From assembly GCF_016862195.1 (NCBI RefSeq), contig NZ_BOMM01000073.1:1-64000 (forward strand): a DNA stretch of 64,000 nucleotides, in the 5' to 3' direction. The notes beneath the pieces are model-generated. The model saw only the letters and a program-made list of their open reading frames with translations. It did no database searches and was not told the DNA's origin. The translations under genes were made by a program, and so were the position numbers. Position 1 is the first letter of the stretch; every line of letters starts with the position of its first letter. This document shows, piece by piece, positions 10,399 through 18,725 of the stretch. Source of the stretch: Paractinoplanes ferrugineus. GTDB lineage: Bacteria > Actinomycetota > Actinomycetes > Mycobacteriales > Micromonosporaceae.

Positions 10399-12089
10399 GG
10401 GGCGTCCGGTCCGTCGCCGCGCTGAGCCGGCACGGCCGAGCCGTTGGCGCGGGCCTTGACCGGCCCGGCCGGCGGGTGGATGACGGGCGGGGAGGTCGCC
10501 GACTGGTAGACCGTCGAGGGCGGCTGAGCCGGGCCGGGCGAGGCCGGTGCCGGGGAGACGGGCGCGGGCGGCGCGGGGGAGACCGGAACCGTGGACAGGG
10601 GCACCGACGCCGAGCCGATGACCGGCCGCCCGGAACGGTCGGTGAGGTCGTCGAACAGCGCGAGCCCTTCGTCGACGGCGGGGCCGCCCGGGGACCGCGC
10701 CGGGGTGTCCGCCGCCACCGGGCCGGGCGCCGGCGCGAGCGGTCGTTCCGGTGCGCTCACCGCGACCGCGCTGCGCGGCCGGGGGATCAGGCCGCCCGCA
10801 CTGCGCGGGGCGTTGACCAGCACGCCGCTGACGTTGCCGGCGGCCACCTCGCGCAACTCGGCGAGGGCGCGGATCACCCCGGCCCGGGTGCTGCGCCGGA
10901 AGTCGCCGATCAGCAGCACGTGGTCGGCGGCGGCGGCGAGCGCGATCCCGTCGGACACGCTGAGGATCGCCGGCGAGTCGATCACCACGACGTCGCAGAG
11001 CCGGCCCAGCCGGGCGAGCACCGGGCCGAGCCGCGGCCCCTCGAGCAGATCGGTGGCCCGGTCGGCGCCCGGTCCCGCGGTCAGCACCCGCAACCGGGGC
11101 ACCGGCCCCTGCCGCAGCGCCGTCTCCGGCCGGATCCCGTCGTCGAGCAGGTCGGTGAGACCCCGCTCGTCGGGCAGGTCGAAGATCGTGTGCTGACGCG
11201 GGCCGGGCAGGTCGGCGTCGACCAGGATCACCGACCGGCCGGCCACGGCGAGTGCGACGGCCAGGTTGGCGGCGGTCGTGCTGCGGCCCTCCCCGTCGTG
11301 CGCGCTCGCCACCAGGACGGTCGACGCGCGCGCCGACGTGAGCAGTGGCTGCAGGCGGGAGCGCAGATAGCGGTACGACTCGGCGGCCGGCGACTGGGGC
11401 TGGCGCAGCAGCACCGGCAACGCCGCCCCCGGCCCGCGTGGTCGCGGCGAGCGCGGGACGGTGGCGAGCACGGTCAGCCCGCTGATCTGCTCGAAGTCGC
11501 GCAGGCCCCGGAGCCGGTCGCTCATCCGGTCGCGGATGATCGCGGTGCCGAGGCCGAGGAGCAGGCCGAGCACGAGGCCGATGCCGGCGTCGATCCAGAT
11601 CGGCCGGGTCACCGGTTCGCCGGGCAGGAAGGCCGGCGTGACCAGGACGGCGTGGGCGTTCGCGGTCGACGTCTTGGTCTGCGTCGCGTCGTTGCGGTAG
11701 CTGACGTACGCTTCGGCGAGCGCCTGGGCCCGCCGCTGCGCGATGGCCGGGCGGTCCGCCTGGTAGATGAAGGTCAGCACGTTCGCGTCGGGGGCGACCG
11801 TCACCGAGAAGCCGTCGCTGAGCGTCTCCGGTTGCACGCCGAGCCCGGTCGCGGCGGGCCGCACCACCAGGCCCGACTTGGCCAGTTCCTTCTCGGTGCC
11901 CATCTCGGGCGGCACCGGTGTGGTGTTGGCCCGCACCACCGCCTCGACGACGACTACCGCGGACGACCGGTACGCGGTCGGCGCCAGCATGCTCACCCCC
12001 ACCCCGGCCGCCATCACCACCAGCGTCACCAGGACGATCCACAGCCCGTACACGCGAACCAGCCGTGCCGGGCCCCCGTTGGTGTTCAT
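10395..12089 (-). CDS. Wzz/BY-kinase-like polysaccharide chain-length regulator
   Basis: 564 residues, combining a Wzz-type membrane domain (helices at about 12-35 and 165-185 with an extracytoplasmic loop between) and a cytoplasmic CpsD/Wzc-like ATPase domain (about 250-440). The P-loop is AHDGEGRSTTAAN, with Arg where most bacterial tyrosine kinases have Lys; Walker A' is VILVDADLPG and Walker B VVVIDSPA. The last 130 residues are Pro/Ala/Ser-rich; one Tyr (PSTVYQSAT) is present but there is no Tyr cluster. The role would be control of exopolysaccharide length and export. It is the last gene of the cluster and overlaps the glycosyltransferase by four bases. Whether it autophosphorylates is open. 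Confidence 0.85.
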   Translation of the reverse strand: MNTNGGPARLVRVYGLWIVLVTLVVMAAGVGVSMLAPTAYRSSAVVVVEAVVRANTTPVPPEMGTEKELAKSGLVVRPAATGLGVQPETLSDGFSVTVAPDANVLTFIYQADRPAIAQRRAQALAEAYVSYRNDATQTKTSTANAHAVLVTPAFLPGEPVTRPIWIDAGIGLVLGLLLGLGTAIIRDRMSDRLRGLRDFEQISGLTVLATVPRSPRPRGPGAALPVLLRQPQSPAAESYRYLRSRLQPLLTSARASTVLVASAHDGEGRSTTAANLAVALAVAGRSVILVDADLPGPRQHTIFDLPDERGLTDLLDDGIRPETALRQGPVPRLRVLTAGPGADRATDLLEGPRLGPVLARLGRLCDVVVIDSPAILSVSDGIALAAAADHVLLIGDFRRSTRAGVIRALAELREVAAGNVSGVLVNAPRSAGGLIPRPRSAVAVSAPERPLAPAPGPVAADTPARSPGGPAVDEGLALFDDLTDRSGRPVIGSASVPLSTVPVSPAPPAPVSPAPASPGPAQPPSTVYQSATSPPVIHPPAGPVKARANGSAVPAQRGDGPDAP

Positions 12090-13279
12090 GCCGCCGTGCC
12101 TCCAGATGTCAGCTTCTCGTGGGTGAGCCGGGCGATGACCCCGAGGTACGGCACCTGCTGCCGATCCCAGGACAACCGCTGACGGACCGCCCGTTCGCCG
12201 GCCGCGCCCAGCTCGGCCCGTCGCTCAGGGTTACGCAACAGCGTGTCGATCCGTTCAGCGAAGGCGACCACGTCGCCGCGGGGGACGAGTTCGGCCGCCC
12301 CCTCGCCGATGATCCGGGTCTCGGCCACGTCGAACGCGACGAACGGCAGCCCGAACGCCATGTACTCCATCGCCTTCACCGGGGTGACGAACTCCTCGAG
12401 GTTGGGTTCGAGCCCGACGTCGGCGGTCGACAGCAGGTCGTAGACCTCGTCGCGGCTCAACCAGCCCGGGAACGAGACCCAGCCGCTCAGCCCGCGCTCC
12501 TCGACGAAACGCAGCCCCACCGGCAGGTAGTCGCCGATCCCGGCGAAGGTGAACGCGGTGTCGGTGCGCCCGATCCGGTGCACGAGATGGTCGATCGCGG
12601 CCAGGGCCAGGTCGATGCCGTCCTGCGGGCCCATCATGCCGACGAGCGCGCACAGGTGCCGGTGGCCGCGCTTGAGCGTCGGCTGAGCCGGCCGCGAGCC
12701 GAGGTCGGCCAGCCAGGGACCGTTGCCGACGACCGTGACCCGGTCCGCGCCGAGCCCGCCGCGGTCCAGCGCCACCGAGCGGACCGACGAGTTGACCGCC
12801 ACCACGTGGTCGGCGGTCCGCAGGCTGGCGCGTTCGAAGCGGCGCAGCAGTTTGTACATGAGCCCGTCGGCGCGCCCGTACCTCGCCTCGTAGATCTCCG
12901 GGGACAGGTCCTTGAAGTCGAAGATGACCCGGCGGCGGAACAGCTTGAGCGGCGCGGCGAGCACGAAGTAGATGTCCGGGGTGCTCGACACCTGCACCAC
13001 GTCGACGCCGCCGGACAGCATGGCGCGCAGGGTCAGCCAGGCGGCGGCGGTCAGCGACCAGGCGTACTCCCGGACGAACCCGAGCTTGCTCACGCCGTCG
13101 CTGGCCGGGTAGTCGAGGACGCGTACCGCGGGATTCTCCCGGTTCGCCGGGTCCTTGCGACAGATCACCGTGACCTGCATGCCCGCCGCGACCAGGGCCG
13201 CGGCGTGCTTGCGCAACCGGTGATCGCGGCCGAGCGGCACGTTCTCCACCATCAGCAGGACTCGGATCGGCTTGCTCAT
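12086..13279 (-). CDS. glycosyltransferase family 4
   Basis: 397-residue GT-B glycosyltransferase. The N-terminal half has the opening strand RVLLMVENVPLGRDHRLRKH, and the C-terminal half has the nucleotide-sugar site LEPNLEEFVTPVKAMEYMAFG with spaced acidic residues, as in GT4. It probably adds one sugar to the lipid-linked exopolysaccharide repeat unit at the inner face of the membrane. The ATG at 13279 has GAGGAG upstream and overlaps the flippase-polymerase stop in an ATGA. A longer upstream reading in this frame is antisense-like arginine-rich sequence and is rejected. Confidence 0.88.
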   Translation of the reverse strand: MSKPIRVLLMVENVPLGRDHRLRKHAAALVAAGMQVTVICRKDPANRENPAVRVLDYPASDGVSKLGFVREYAWSLTAAAWLTLRAMLSGGVDVVQVSSTPDIYFVLAAPLKLFRRRVIFDFKDLSPEIYEARYGRADGLMYKLLRRFERASLRTADHVVAVNSSVRSVALDRGGLGADRVTVVGNGPWLADLGSRPAQPTLKRGHRHLCALVGMMGPQDGIDLALAAIDHLVHRIGRTDTAFTFAGIGDYLPVGLRFVEERGLSGWVSFPGWLSRDEVYDLLSTADVGLEPNLEEFVTPVKAMEYMAFGLPFVAFDVAETRIIGEGAAELVPRGDVVAFAERIDTLLRNPERRAELGAAGERAVRQRLSWDRQQVPYLGVIARLTHEKLTSGGTAA

Positions 13280-16200
13280 GTGCGCTCCTCGACGGCGAGA
13301 TTTCGCAGGATGGCGAGCAGCACGAGCAGGCAGTCGGCCGCGCCGCGATAGGTCAGGTGCGGATCGAAGAGCATCAGCAGCGCGTTCGCCGCCGCGTAGG
13401 AGGCCACCGCGAGACCCACCGCGGCCACGACGCCGGTCGCCCGCCGGGCCGCGGCGACACCGCGCCGCAGGCAGACGACGACCCAGCTGAGGTACGCGAC
13501 GAGCAGTGGGACGCCGCCACCCCAGAGCAGCCAGACGTAGCCGCTCTCGATCCACACCCAGCCGAACTCCTCGTGCGAGGCGGGCACCCGGGCCGACGGC
13601 CGCACCCCGAGCAGCCAGTTGTGGTCGGCGCCCAGTTGCGGCAGGAAGTAGGTGTTGAGGTTGCGCAGCCGCACGATCCAGCTGTCCGGCAACCCGGAGG
13701 CGCTCTGGAAGCCGAGCAACCTCGTCTGGATGACCGGCCACATGACGACGGCGCCGAGCAGCAGCATCGGCACCGCGTAACCCACCAGCCGCCAGGTGCG
13801 GGAGACGATCACCAGCACACCGATGGCCAGCAGCATGCCGATGACGGTGGAGAACTCGCCCGCCCCGAGCGCCCCGAACACGCAGATCGGTACGGCCGCG
13901 AGAAGCAGTTTGCGGTGGCGCTCGGTGTACAGCAGCAGTCCGATGGCGAGGCAGAGGTTGATGATGCACAGGTCGGCGACGGCGGCGGCGAGGGCGAGCG
14001 TGGAACTGCCCCGGCCGATCGAGAGCACCCGTTCCGCCCCGAACGGCGCGTACAGGGTGCCGAGCAGCTTCGGCACGCCGAACAGCCCGAGCGACTGGAG
14101 GATGCCGATGATCGCGACGAGGCAGGCGGACGCGATCGACAGGTAGGCGGCGCGCAGTGCCTCGGCCCGGCTGGTCAGGCTGAACCGGATGATGAAGTAG
14201 ACGGCGAGGTACTTCCACAGCACGATCGCGTACTGGAGGTCGTCCGCGATGATCTCCCGGCCGCGCGCGGCCATCATCGCGAGCGGGGCTATCGAGGTGA
14301 ACACGGCGAGCGCGATCAGCGACCAGTCGATCGCGTTCATCCGGGGCAGCCGGAACGTGCCGACCCGCAGCCTCACCAGCCAGCGCGCGGCGAGCGCGAG
14401 ACCGACCAGCACGGCCAGGCCCTCGTTGGGCCGCAGCACCGGGATGATCGTGCCGCGGTCGATGCCGGCGGTCAGCGGCGTGAGGAAGACGATGAGGTAG
14501 GCGGCGGTGGCCGGCCACACGTAGACGCAGCCGCCGACGCCGAGCGCGACGACGACGGCGGCGGCCTGGAGCGGGTTCAGGCCGGCGAGGGCGCCGACCG
14601 CGGCGGCGCCGAGAAGCAGCGCGAGGTTGGTGCGCACCCCGGCATCGCGGCGAACCTTCTTGCGTACGGCGTTGCGGCGCACGGCCTTTTCGCGTCCGGC
14701 TTTTTGGCGTACGGAGGTCAGGATCCAGTCGAGTTCCGGTGCGCCGAGCCGGGCCTGCACACCGAAGTACACTGCCACGCCCACGGATCCCGCCACCACC
14801 ACCGCGAGGACCCCGCCGACGCCCCCACCGACCACTGTGGAGATCAGCCGGCCCGTGATATAGGCCGGGACCGCCATCAGGACCGCGACGCCGACGATGC
14901 GCAGGAGCGGTCCGGCGAGCGGCTCGTGGCCGGGGCCGAGCCGGCGCAGCAGCGCGCGCACCAGGATCGCCGCGCCGGCCAGGGTGCCCGCCGACATCGA
15001 GAGACCCAGCACCAGCAGTACGCCCGGCCCGGTCGCCGCCGGTGCCAGGCCGGCCCCGCCCACGCAGATCCCCAGCTGGACCAGCATGGCGTACATCGGG
15101 GTACGGGTGTCCTCCCGCGCATAGCAGGCATAGGTGGCGACGAGGAAAGCCGTCTCCCCGAGTACGCCCAGGGCCAGCGCGCCGAGTGCCGTGGCGATCA
15201 GCGCCGTACCGTTGTCGGTGGCGAACCCGCCGTAGGAGATCGCCCTCGCGATCGGCTCCCGGACGGCGAGGTAACCGGCGGCCGCCGGCACCGCGACGAA
15301 CAGCGCGAACACCAGGCCGTTGACGAACGTGTCGCGGAACGCCGGATTGTTCCCGGCCGCGTGCAGCCGGGACAGGCGGGGGGCGAGGGACAGCGCGACC
15401 GGGGTGGCGCCGAGCGCGATCGGCAGGAAGTAGAAGTTCATGGCCAGCTGGAACGCGACCACGCCGCCCGCCACCCGGTTCGCGAGGACCAGCAGGACCA
15501 GCAGCTGCGCGGCCGCCAGCGCGGCCTGGACCAGCGACGGGAGCGCCCGGCCGAGGACCGCCCGGACCTCCGGGTCACGCCACCCCCGGCGAGGGCGCAG
15601 GCGGACCCCGGCCCGGCGGGCGCCGTACCACTGCGCGGCCGCGTGCAGCCCGACCGAGCCGGTGGTGCCGAGCCCGAGCAGCAGCAGGGCGCCGGTGGGC
15701 GCCTGCGCCAGGCCGCCGATGCCCGGATAGAGGATCGCCACCGCGGCCAGCACGACCACCGTGCCGATGTTCTCCAGCGCCGGCGCCGCCGCCGCGAGGG
15801 CGAACCGGCCGTGCGAGTTCATCGCCGCGCCGGCCGTCGCGACCAGCCCGTAGAGCGGGATCTGCGGCAGCAGCATGACCACCAGCAGGATCCCGGTGCG
15901 AGCCTGCGCGCCGCCGCTCTCGGGGGCGGCCAGGCGCAGCGCGAAGGGCGCCACCACCACGGCCACCGGGGTGAGCACGGCGGCTCCCAGGGCGACGATG
16001 CCGAGGAAACCGCCGGCGACCCGTTCCGCGCCCGCCCGGTCCGCCGTGTCGACGTGCCGGACCAGCGCCGGGATCAGCAGCGAGGAGAGCATCGAGCCGC
16101 CCAGGAAGCCGTAGAACACCAGGTTGGGCAGCGAGTTGGTGAACTGGTAGGTGTTGGCGAACAGGGTGGCACCGAGGACCGCGGCGATCACCACCCCACG

Positions 16201-16308
16201 GATCACGCCGGTACCGCGGCTGATCACCGTCCACACGGCCACGGTCATGGAGTCGCCGACGGCGTCGGCCGGCGACTCCTGCTTCGGCCGTTCGAGAGTG
16301 ACTGTCAT
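13276..16308 (-). CDS. MurJ/Wzx-like flippase fused to O-antigen ligase/polymerase-like protein
   Basis: 1010-residue polytopic membrane protein. Residues about 20-525 match the MurJ/MviN lipid-flippase type (14-helix MOP fold; phrases QFTNSLPNLVFYGFLGGS and AREDTRTPMYAML). A strongly basic Lys/Arg linker follows at about 529-557. Residues about 560-1010 are a second polytopic domain of the O-antigen ligase/Wzy type, with a large loop near 880-930 (PDSWIVRLRNLNTYFLPQLG). The single frame has no stop or frameshift. One protein would thus flip and polymerise or ligate lipid-linked sugars. Start ATG at 16308. Each half alone is a common family; the fusion is the notable point. Confidence 0.85.
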   Translation of the reverse strand: MTVTLERPKQESPADAVGDSMTVAVWTVISRGTGVIRGVVIAAVLGATLFANTYQFTNSLPNLVFYGFLGGSMLSSLLIPALVRHVDTADRAGAERVAGGFLGIVALGAAVLTPVAVVVAPFALRLAAPESGGAQARTGILLVVMLLPQIPLYGLVATAGAAMNSHGRFALAAAAPALENIGTVVVLAAVAILYPGIGGLAQAPTGALLLLGLGTTGSVGLHAAAQWYGARRAGVRLRPRRGWRDPEVRAVLGRALPSLVQAALAAAQLLVLLVLANRVAGGVVAFQLAMNFYFLPIALGATPVALSLAPRLSRLHAAGNNPAFRDTFVNGLVFALFVAVPAAAGYLAVREPIARAISYGGFATDNGTALIATALGALALGVLGETAFLVATYACYAREDTRTPMYAMLVQLGICVGGAGLAPAATGPGVLLVLGLSMSAGTLAGAAILVRALLRRLGPGHEPLAGPLLRIVGVAVLMAVPAYITGRLISTVVGGGVGGVLAVVVAGSVGVAVYFGVQARLGAPELDWILTSVRQKAGREKAVRRNAVRKKVRRDAGVRTNLALLLGAAAVGALAGLNPLQAAAVVVALGVGGCVYVWPATAAYLIVFLTPLTAGIDRGTIIPVLRPNEGLAVLVGLALAARWLVRLRVGTFRLPRMNAIDWSLIALAVFTSIAPLAMMAARGREIIADDLQYAIVLWKYLAVYFIIRFSLTSRAEALRAAYLSIASACLVAIIGILQSLGLFGVPKLLGTLYAPFGAERVLSIGRGSSTLALAAAVADLCIINLCLAIGLLLYTERHRKLLLAAVPICVFGALGAGEFSTVIGMLLAIGVLVIVSRTWRLVGYAVPMLLLGAVVMWPVIQTRLLGFQSASGLPDSWIVRLRNLNTYFLPQLGADHNWLLGVRPSARVPASHEEFGWVWIESGYVWLLWGGGVPLLVAYLSWVVVCLRRGVAAARRATGVVAAVGLAVASYAAANALLMLFDPHLTYRGAADCLLVLLAILRNLAVEERT

Positions 16309-16312
16309 GTGG

Positions 16313-16921
16313 TCAGGCCGCGCCGCGCCGCAGTTGTGCCGGCAGGGTCCGGGCCAGGATCCACAGGTCGAGCCACAGGCTCTGCCGCCGGACGTACTCG
16401 ACGTCGAGGGCCAGGGCCTGCGGCATCGTCAACAGGTTGCGGCCGCTCACCTGCCACAGGCCGGTCAGCCCCGGCCGGGTGTCGAAGCGGGCCATCGCCT
16501 CGGGCCTGAACAGCTCCGCCTCCCAGGCCAGCACCGGGCGCGGGCCGACCAGCGACATCTCGCCCTTGACGATGTTGAACAGCTGCGGCAGCTCGTCCAG
16601 GCTGGTCTTGCGCAGCCAGCCGCCGACCCGGGTGACCCGCGGATCGGCGGTCAGCTTGTAGAGGCCGCCGGCCGGCTCGCCGCCGTCCTCGGTGGTGAGC
16701 ATCTTCGAGACGTACTCGCGGTGCACGGCGTCGCTGTTGCCGGTCGTCATGGAGCGGAACTTGTACATCGTGAACGGCCGCTTGCCGAGGCCCAGCCGCT
16801 CCTGCCGGAAGATCACCGGGCCCGGTGAGGTGAGCCGCACGGCCAGCCAGATCACCGCCAGCAGCGGGGCGATGACGATCAGTCCGGCGGTGGCGAGCAG
16901 CAGGTCCAGGGCGCGCTTCAT
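16313..16921 (-). CDS. polyprenyl-phosphate sugar-1-phosphate transferase
   Basis: 202-residue bacterial sugar transferase (monotopic phosphoglycosyl transferase) that starts exopolysaccharide repeat synthesis on undecaprenyl phosphate. It has one N-terminal membrane-entering helix (about 5-28) and the family motifs MYKFRSM, KTSLDELPQL, SLVGPRP and RPGLTGLWQVSGR. It lacks the extra N-terminal helices of WbaP. Starts with ATG at 16921, overlapping the acyltransferase stop; four bases separate it from the flippase-polymerase start. Confidence 0.93.
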   Translation of the reverse strand: MKRALDLLLATAGLIVIAPLLAVIWLAVRLTSPGPVIFRQERLGLGKRPFTMYKFRSMTTGNSDAVHREYVSKMLTTEDGGEPAGGLYKLTADPRVTRVGGWLRKTSLDELPQLFNIVKGEMSLVGPRPVLAWEAELFRPEAMARFDTRPGLTGLWQVSGRNLLTMPQALALDVEYVRRQSLWLDLWILARTLPAQLRRGAA

Positions 16922-17514
16922 GCCCGGCTCCGCAGGGCGGCCACGCGCTCGTCGATCTCCGGCAGGTCGGCCACCTTACGGGTGGGGGCGGCCGGGTTGC
17001 CGTACGCGACGAAGCCGGGTGGGACGTCGCGGGTGACCACCGACCCGGATCCGATGATGGCGCCCGCGCCGATGCGCACGAACGGCAGGATCGTGACGTT
17101 GACGCCGATCTGCGCCCCGGCCTCGATGTGCGGGCCGGTCATCAGCTCGGCCGACCGCTCGTCGCCGGGGTAGAGGTCGTTGGCGATGGTGACGCCGGGG
17201 GCCAGGAACACGTCGTCCTCGAGCACGGTGAACTGGGCGATGTAGCAGTTCGCGTGGATCTTCACGCGATCGCCGACGCGGCAGCCGTAGTCGATCACGG
17301 TGTTGCTCCAGATGCTGACCCCGTCGCCGATCTCGTTCTCCTCGCGGATCACCACCCCGTGCCCGGTCTGCAGGCCCGAGCCGATCCGGCTGCCGTCATA
17401 GAGGACGGTGCCGCTGCGCAGCCGGGCCCCGGGACCGAGCTCCAGCGGGCCGGATCCCTTGCGGGTCACCGGATAGCCGACGATGACCCCCGGGTCGGCG
17501 TCGGTGGCGGTCAC
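16918..17514 (-). CDS. left-handed beta-helix (hexapeptide repeat) acyltransferase
   Basis: 198-residue LbH acyltransferase built of hexapeptide repeats (residues about 25-165), ending in IGSGSVVTRDVPPGFVAYGNPA, the usual acetyl-CoA-binding end of sugar N- or O-acetyltransferases such as WbpD/PglD types. It starts with GTG at 17514, overlapping the aminotransferase stop. Directly behind an oxidoreductase and a DegT aminotransferase, it most likely N-acetylates an amino sugar made by them (inference). Confidence 0.88.
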   Translation of the reverse strand: MTATDADPGVIVGYPVTRKGSGPLELGPGARLRSGTVLYDGSRIGSGLQTGHGVVIREENEIGDGVSIWSNTVIDYGCRVGDRVKIHANCYIAQFTVLEDDVFLAPGVTIANDLYPGDERSAELMTGPHIEAGAQIGVNVTILPFVRIGAGAIIGSGSVVTRDVPPGFVAYGNPAAPTRKVADLPEIDERVAALRSRA

Positions 17515-18629
17515 CGCGCACTCACCTCGTCCAGGACCTCGCACACCCGGTCGACCTGGGCGCGGCTCATGTGCGGGAACAGCGGCAGGCTCAGCTGTTC
17601 GCCGGCGGCCTGCTCGCAGACCGGCAGCGGACCGCCGGCGTAACGCCGCAGCGGAGGCTGCAGGTGGCAGGGAACCGGGTAGTGCACGCCGGTCTGGATG
17701 CCCCGCTTCGCCAGCTCCGCCTGGATCCGGGCGCGGTCCGCCACCCGGACCACCATCAGGTGATAGACGTGCCGGGCCAGCGGGTCGACCTCGGTCAGCC
17801 GGATGTTCGAGCCGGCCAGCTCCTTGCGGTAGCGGTCGGCGAACGAGATGCGCGCGTCGGTCCAGGCCTCGTTGCGGGCGAGCTTCGCGTCCAGCGCGAT
17901 CGCCTGCAACGCGTCGAGCCGGCTGTTGGTGCCGACGAACGTGTGCTCGTAGTGGTTGGCGCCGCCGTCCCGGCCGTGGTTGGCGAGACTGCGGATCCGG
18001 CCGGCCAGGGCGGCGTCGGAGGTGACGACCGCACCGGCGTCGCCGAACGCGCCCAGGTTCTTGCCCGGGTAGAAGCTGAAGCAGCCGGCCGCGCCGAACG
18101 AGCCGGCCCGGCGGTCCCGCCACTCGGCGCCGTGCGCCTGCGCGGCATCCTCGACGAGCGCGATGCCGTGCCTCTCGGCCACCGCGACCAGGCCGTCCAT
18201 GTCGGGCATGTTGCCGTAGAGGTGGACCACCACGACCGCGCTCGTGCGCCGGGTGATGGCTGCGGCCAGGATCTCCGGCGTGATCAGCAGGGTGTCCGGG
18301 TCGACGTCGACGAACGCCGGGATCGCGCCGGCCCGCACCACGGCGGCGGCGGTGGCGATGAAGGTGTTGCTCGGCACGACCACCTCGTCCCCCGGGCCGA
18401 TGCCCAGGGCCTGCAGGGTCAGCTGCAGCGCGTCGGTGCCGTTGGCGACCCCGACGGCGTGCGGGGTGTCGCAGTAGCGGGCGAAGTTCTCCTCGAAACC
18501 GGCCACGGCCGGACCGCCGACGTAGCGGGCGGCCAGGAGGGCCTCGGTGAAGGTGTGCTCGATGTCCGGCCAGACCTCCCGGGTCATCGCGGACAGGTCG
18601 GTGAACGGCACTTCAATGGCAGAAAGCAT
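17511..18629 (-). CDS. DegT/DnrJ/EryC1/StrS sugar aminotransferase
   Basis: 372-residue PLP enzyme that aminates a nucleotide-linked keto sugar. Family motifs are GVANGTDALQL, VEDAAQAHGA and the Schiff-base lysine in FYPGKNLGAFGDAG (about residue 189). The C-terminus has the substrate-loop phrase GIQTGVHYPVP, seen in WbpE/QdtB-like enzymes. The ATG at 18629 is chosen because GAGGATT precedes it; a TTG two codons upstream is less likely. Part of the oxidoreductase-aminotransferase-acyltransferase trio. Confidence 0.93.
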   Translation of the reverse strand: MLSAIEVPFTDLSAMTREVWPDIEHTFTEALLAARYVGGPAVAGFEENFARYCDTPHAVGVANGTDALQLTLQALGIGPGDEVVVPSNTFIATAAAVVRAGAIPAFVDVDPDTLLITPEILAAAITRRTSAVVVVHLYGNMPDMDGLVAVAERHGIALVEDAAQAHGAEWRDRRAGSFGAAGCFSFYPGKNLGAFGDAGAVVTSDAALAGRIRSLANHGRDGGANHYEHTFVGTNSRLDALQAIALDAKLARNEAWTDARISFADRYRKELAGSNIRLTEVDPLARHVYHLMVVRVADRARIQAELAKRGIQTGVHYPVPCHLQPPLRRYAGGPLPVCEQAAGEQLSLPLFPHMSRAQVDRVCEVLDEVSAR

Positions 18630-18670
18630 CGACAATCCTCGCTGTTGGCTGTGCGCGCCGGTTGTTGTCG

Positions 18671-18725
18671 GACGGCGGCGGTGGCTCGGGCCGGTTCGTC
18701 AGACGGCGGCGGTGGCTCGGGCCGG
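18671..18725. repeat. 24-bp direct repeat, 31-bp period, at the oxidoreductase 3' end
   Basis: The 24-base block GACGGCGGCGGTGGCTCGG plus CCCGG-type end occurs at 18671-18694 and again at 18702-18725. The second copy encodes the last residues of the oxidoreductase; the first lies just past its stop codon. It looks like a short tandem duplication. Confidence 0.8.

Noticed and set aside
9208..12042. Very long open frame on the minus strand across the GH5 and BY-kinase genes
   Set aside because: It crosses two convergent real genes in the wrong frame and has only Arg/Pro/Gly-rich sequence.
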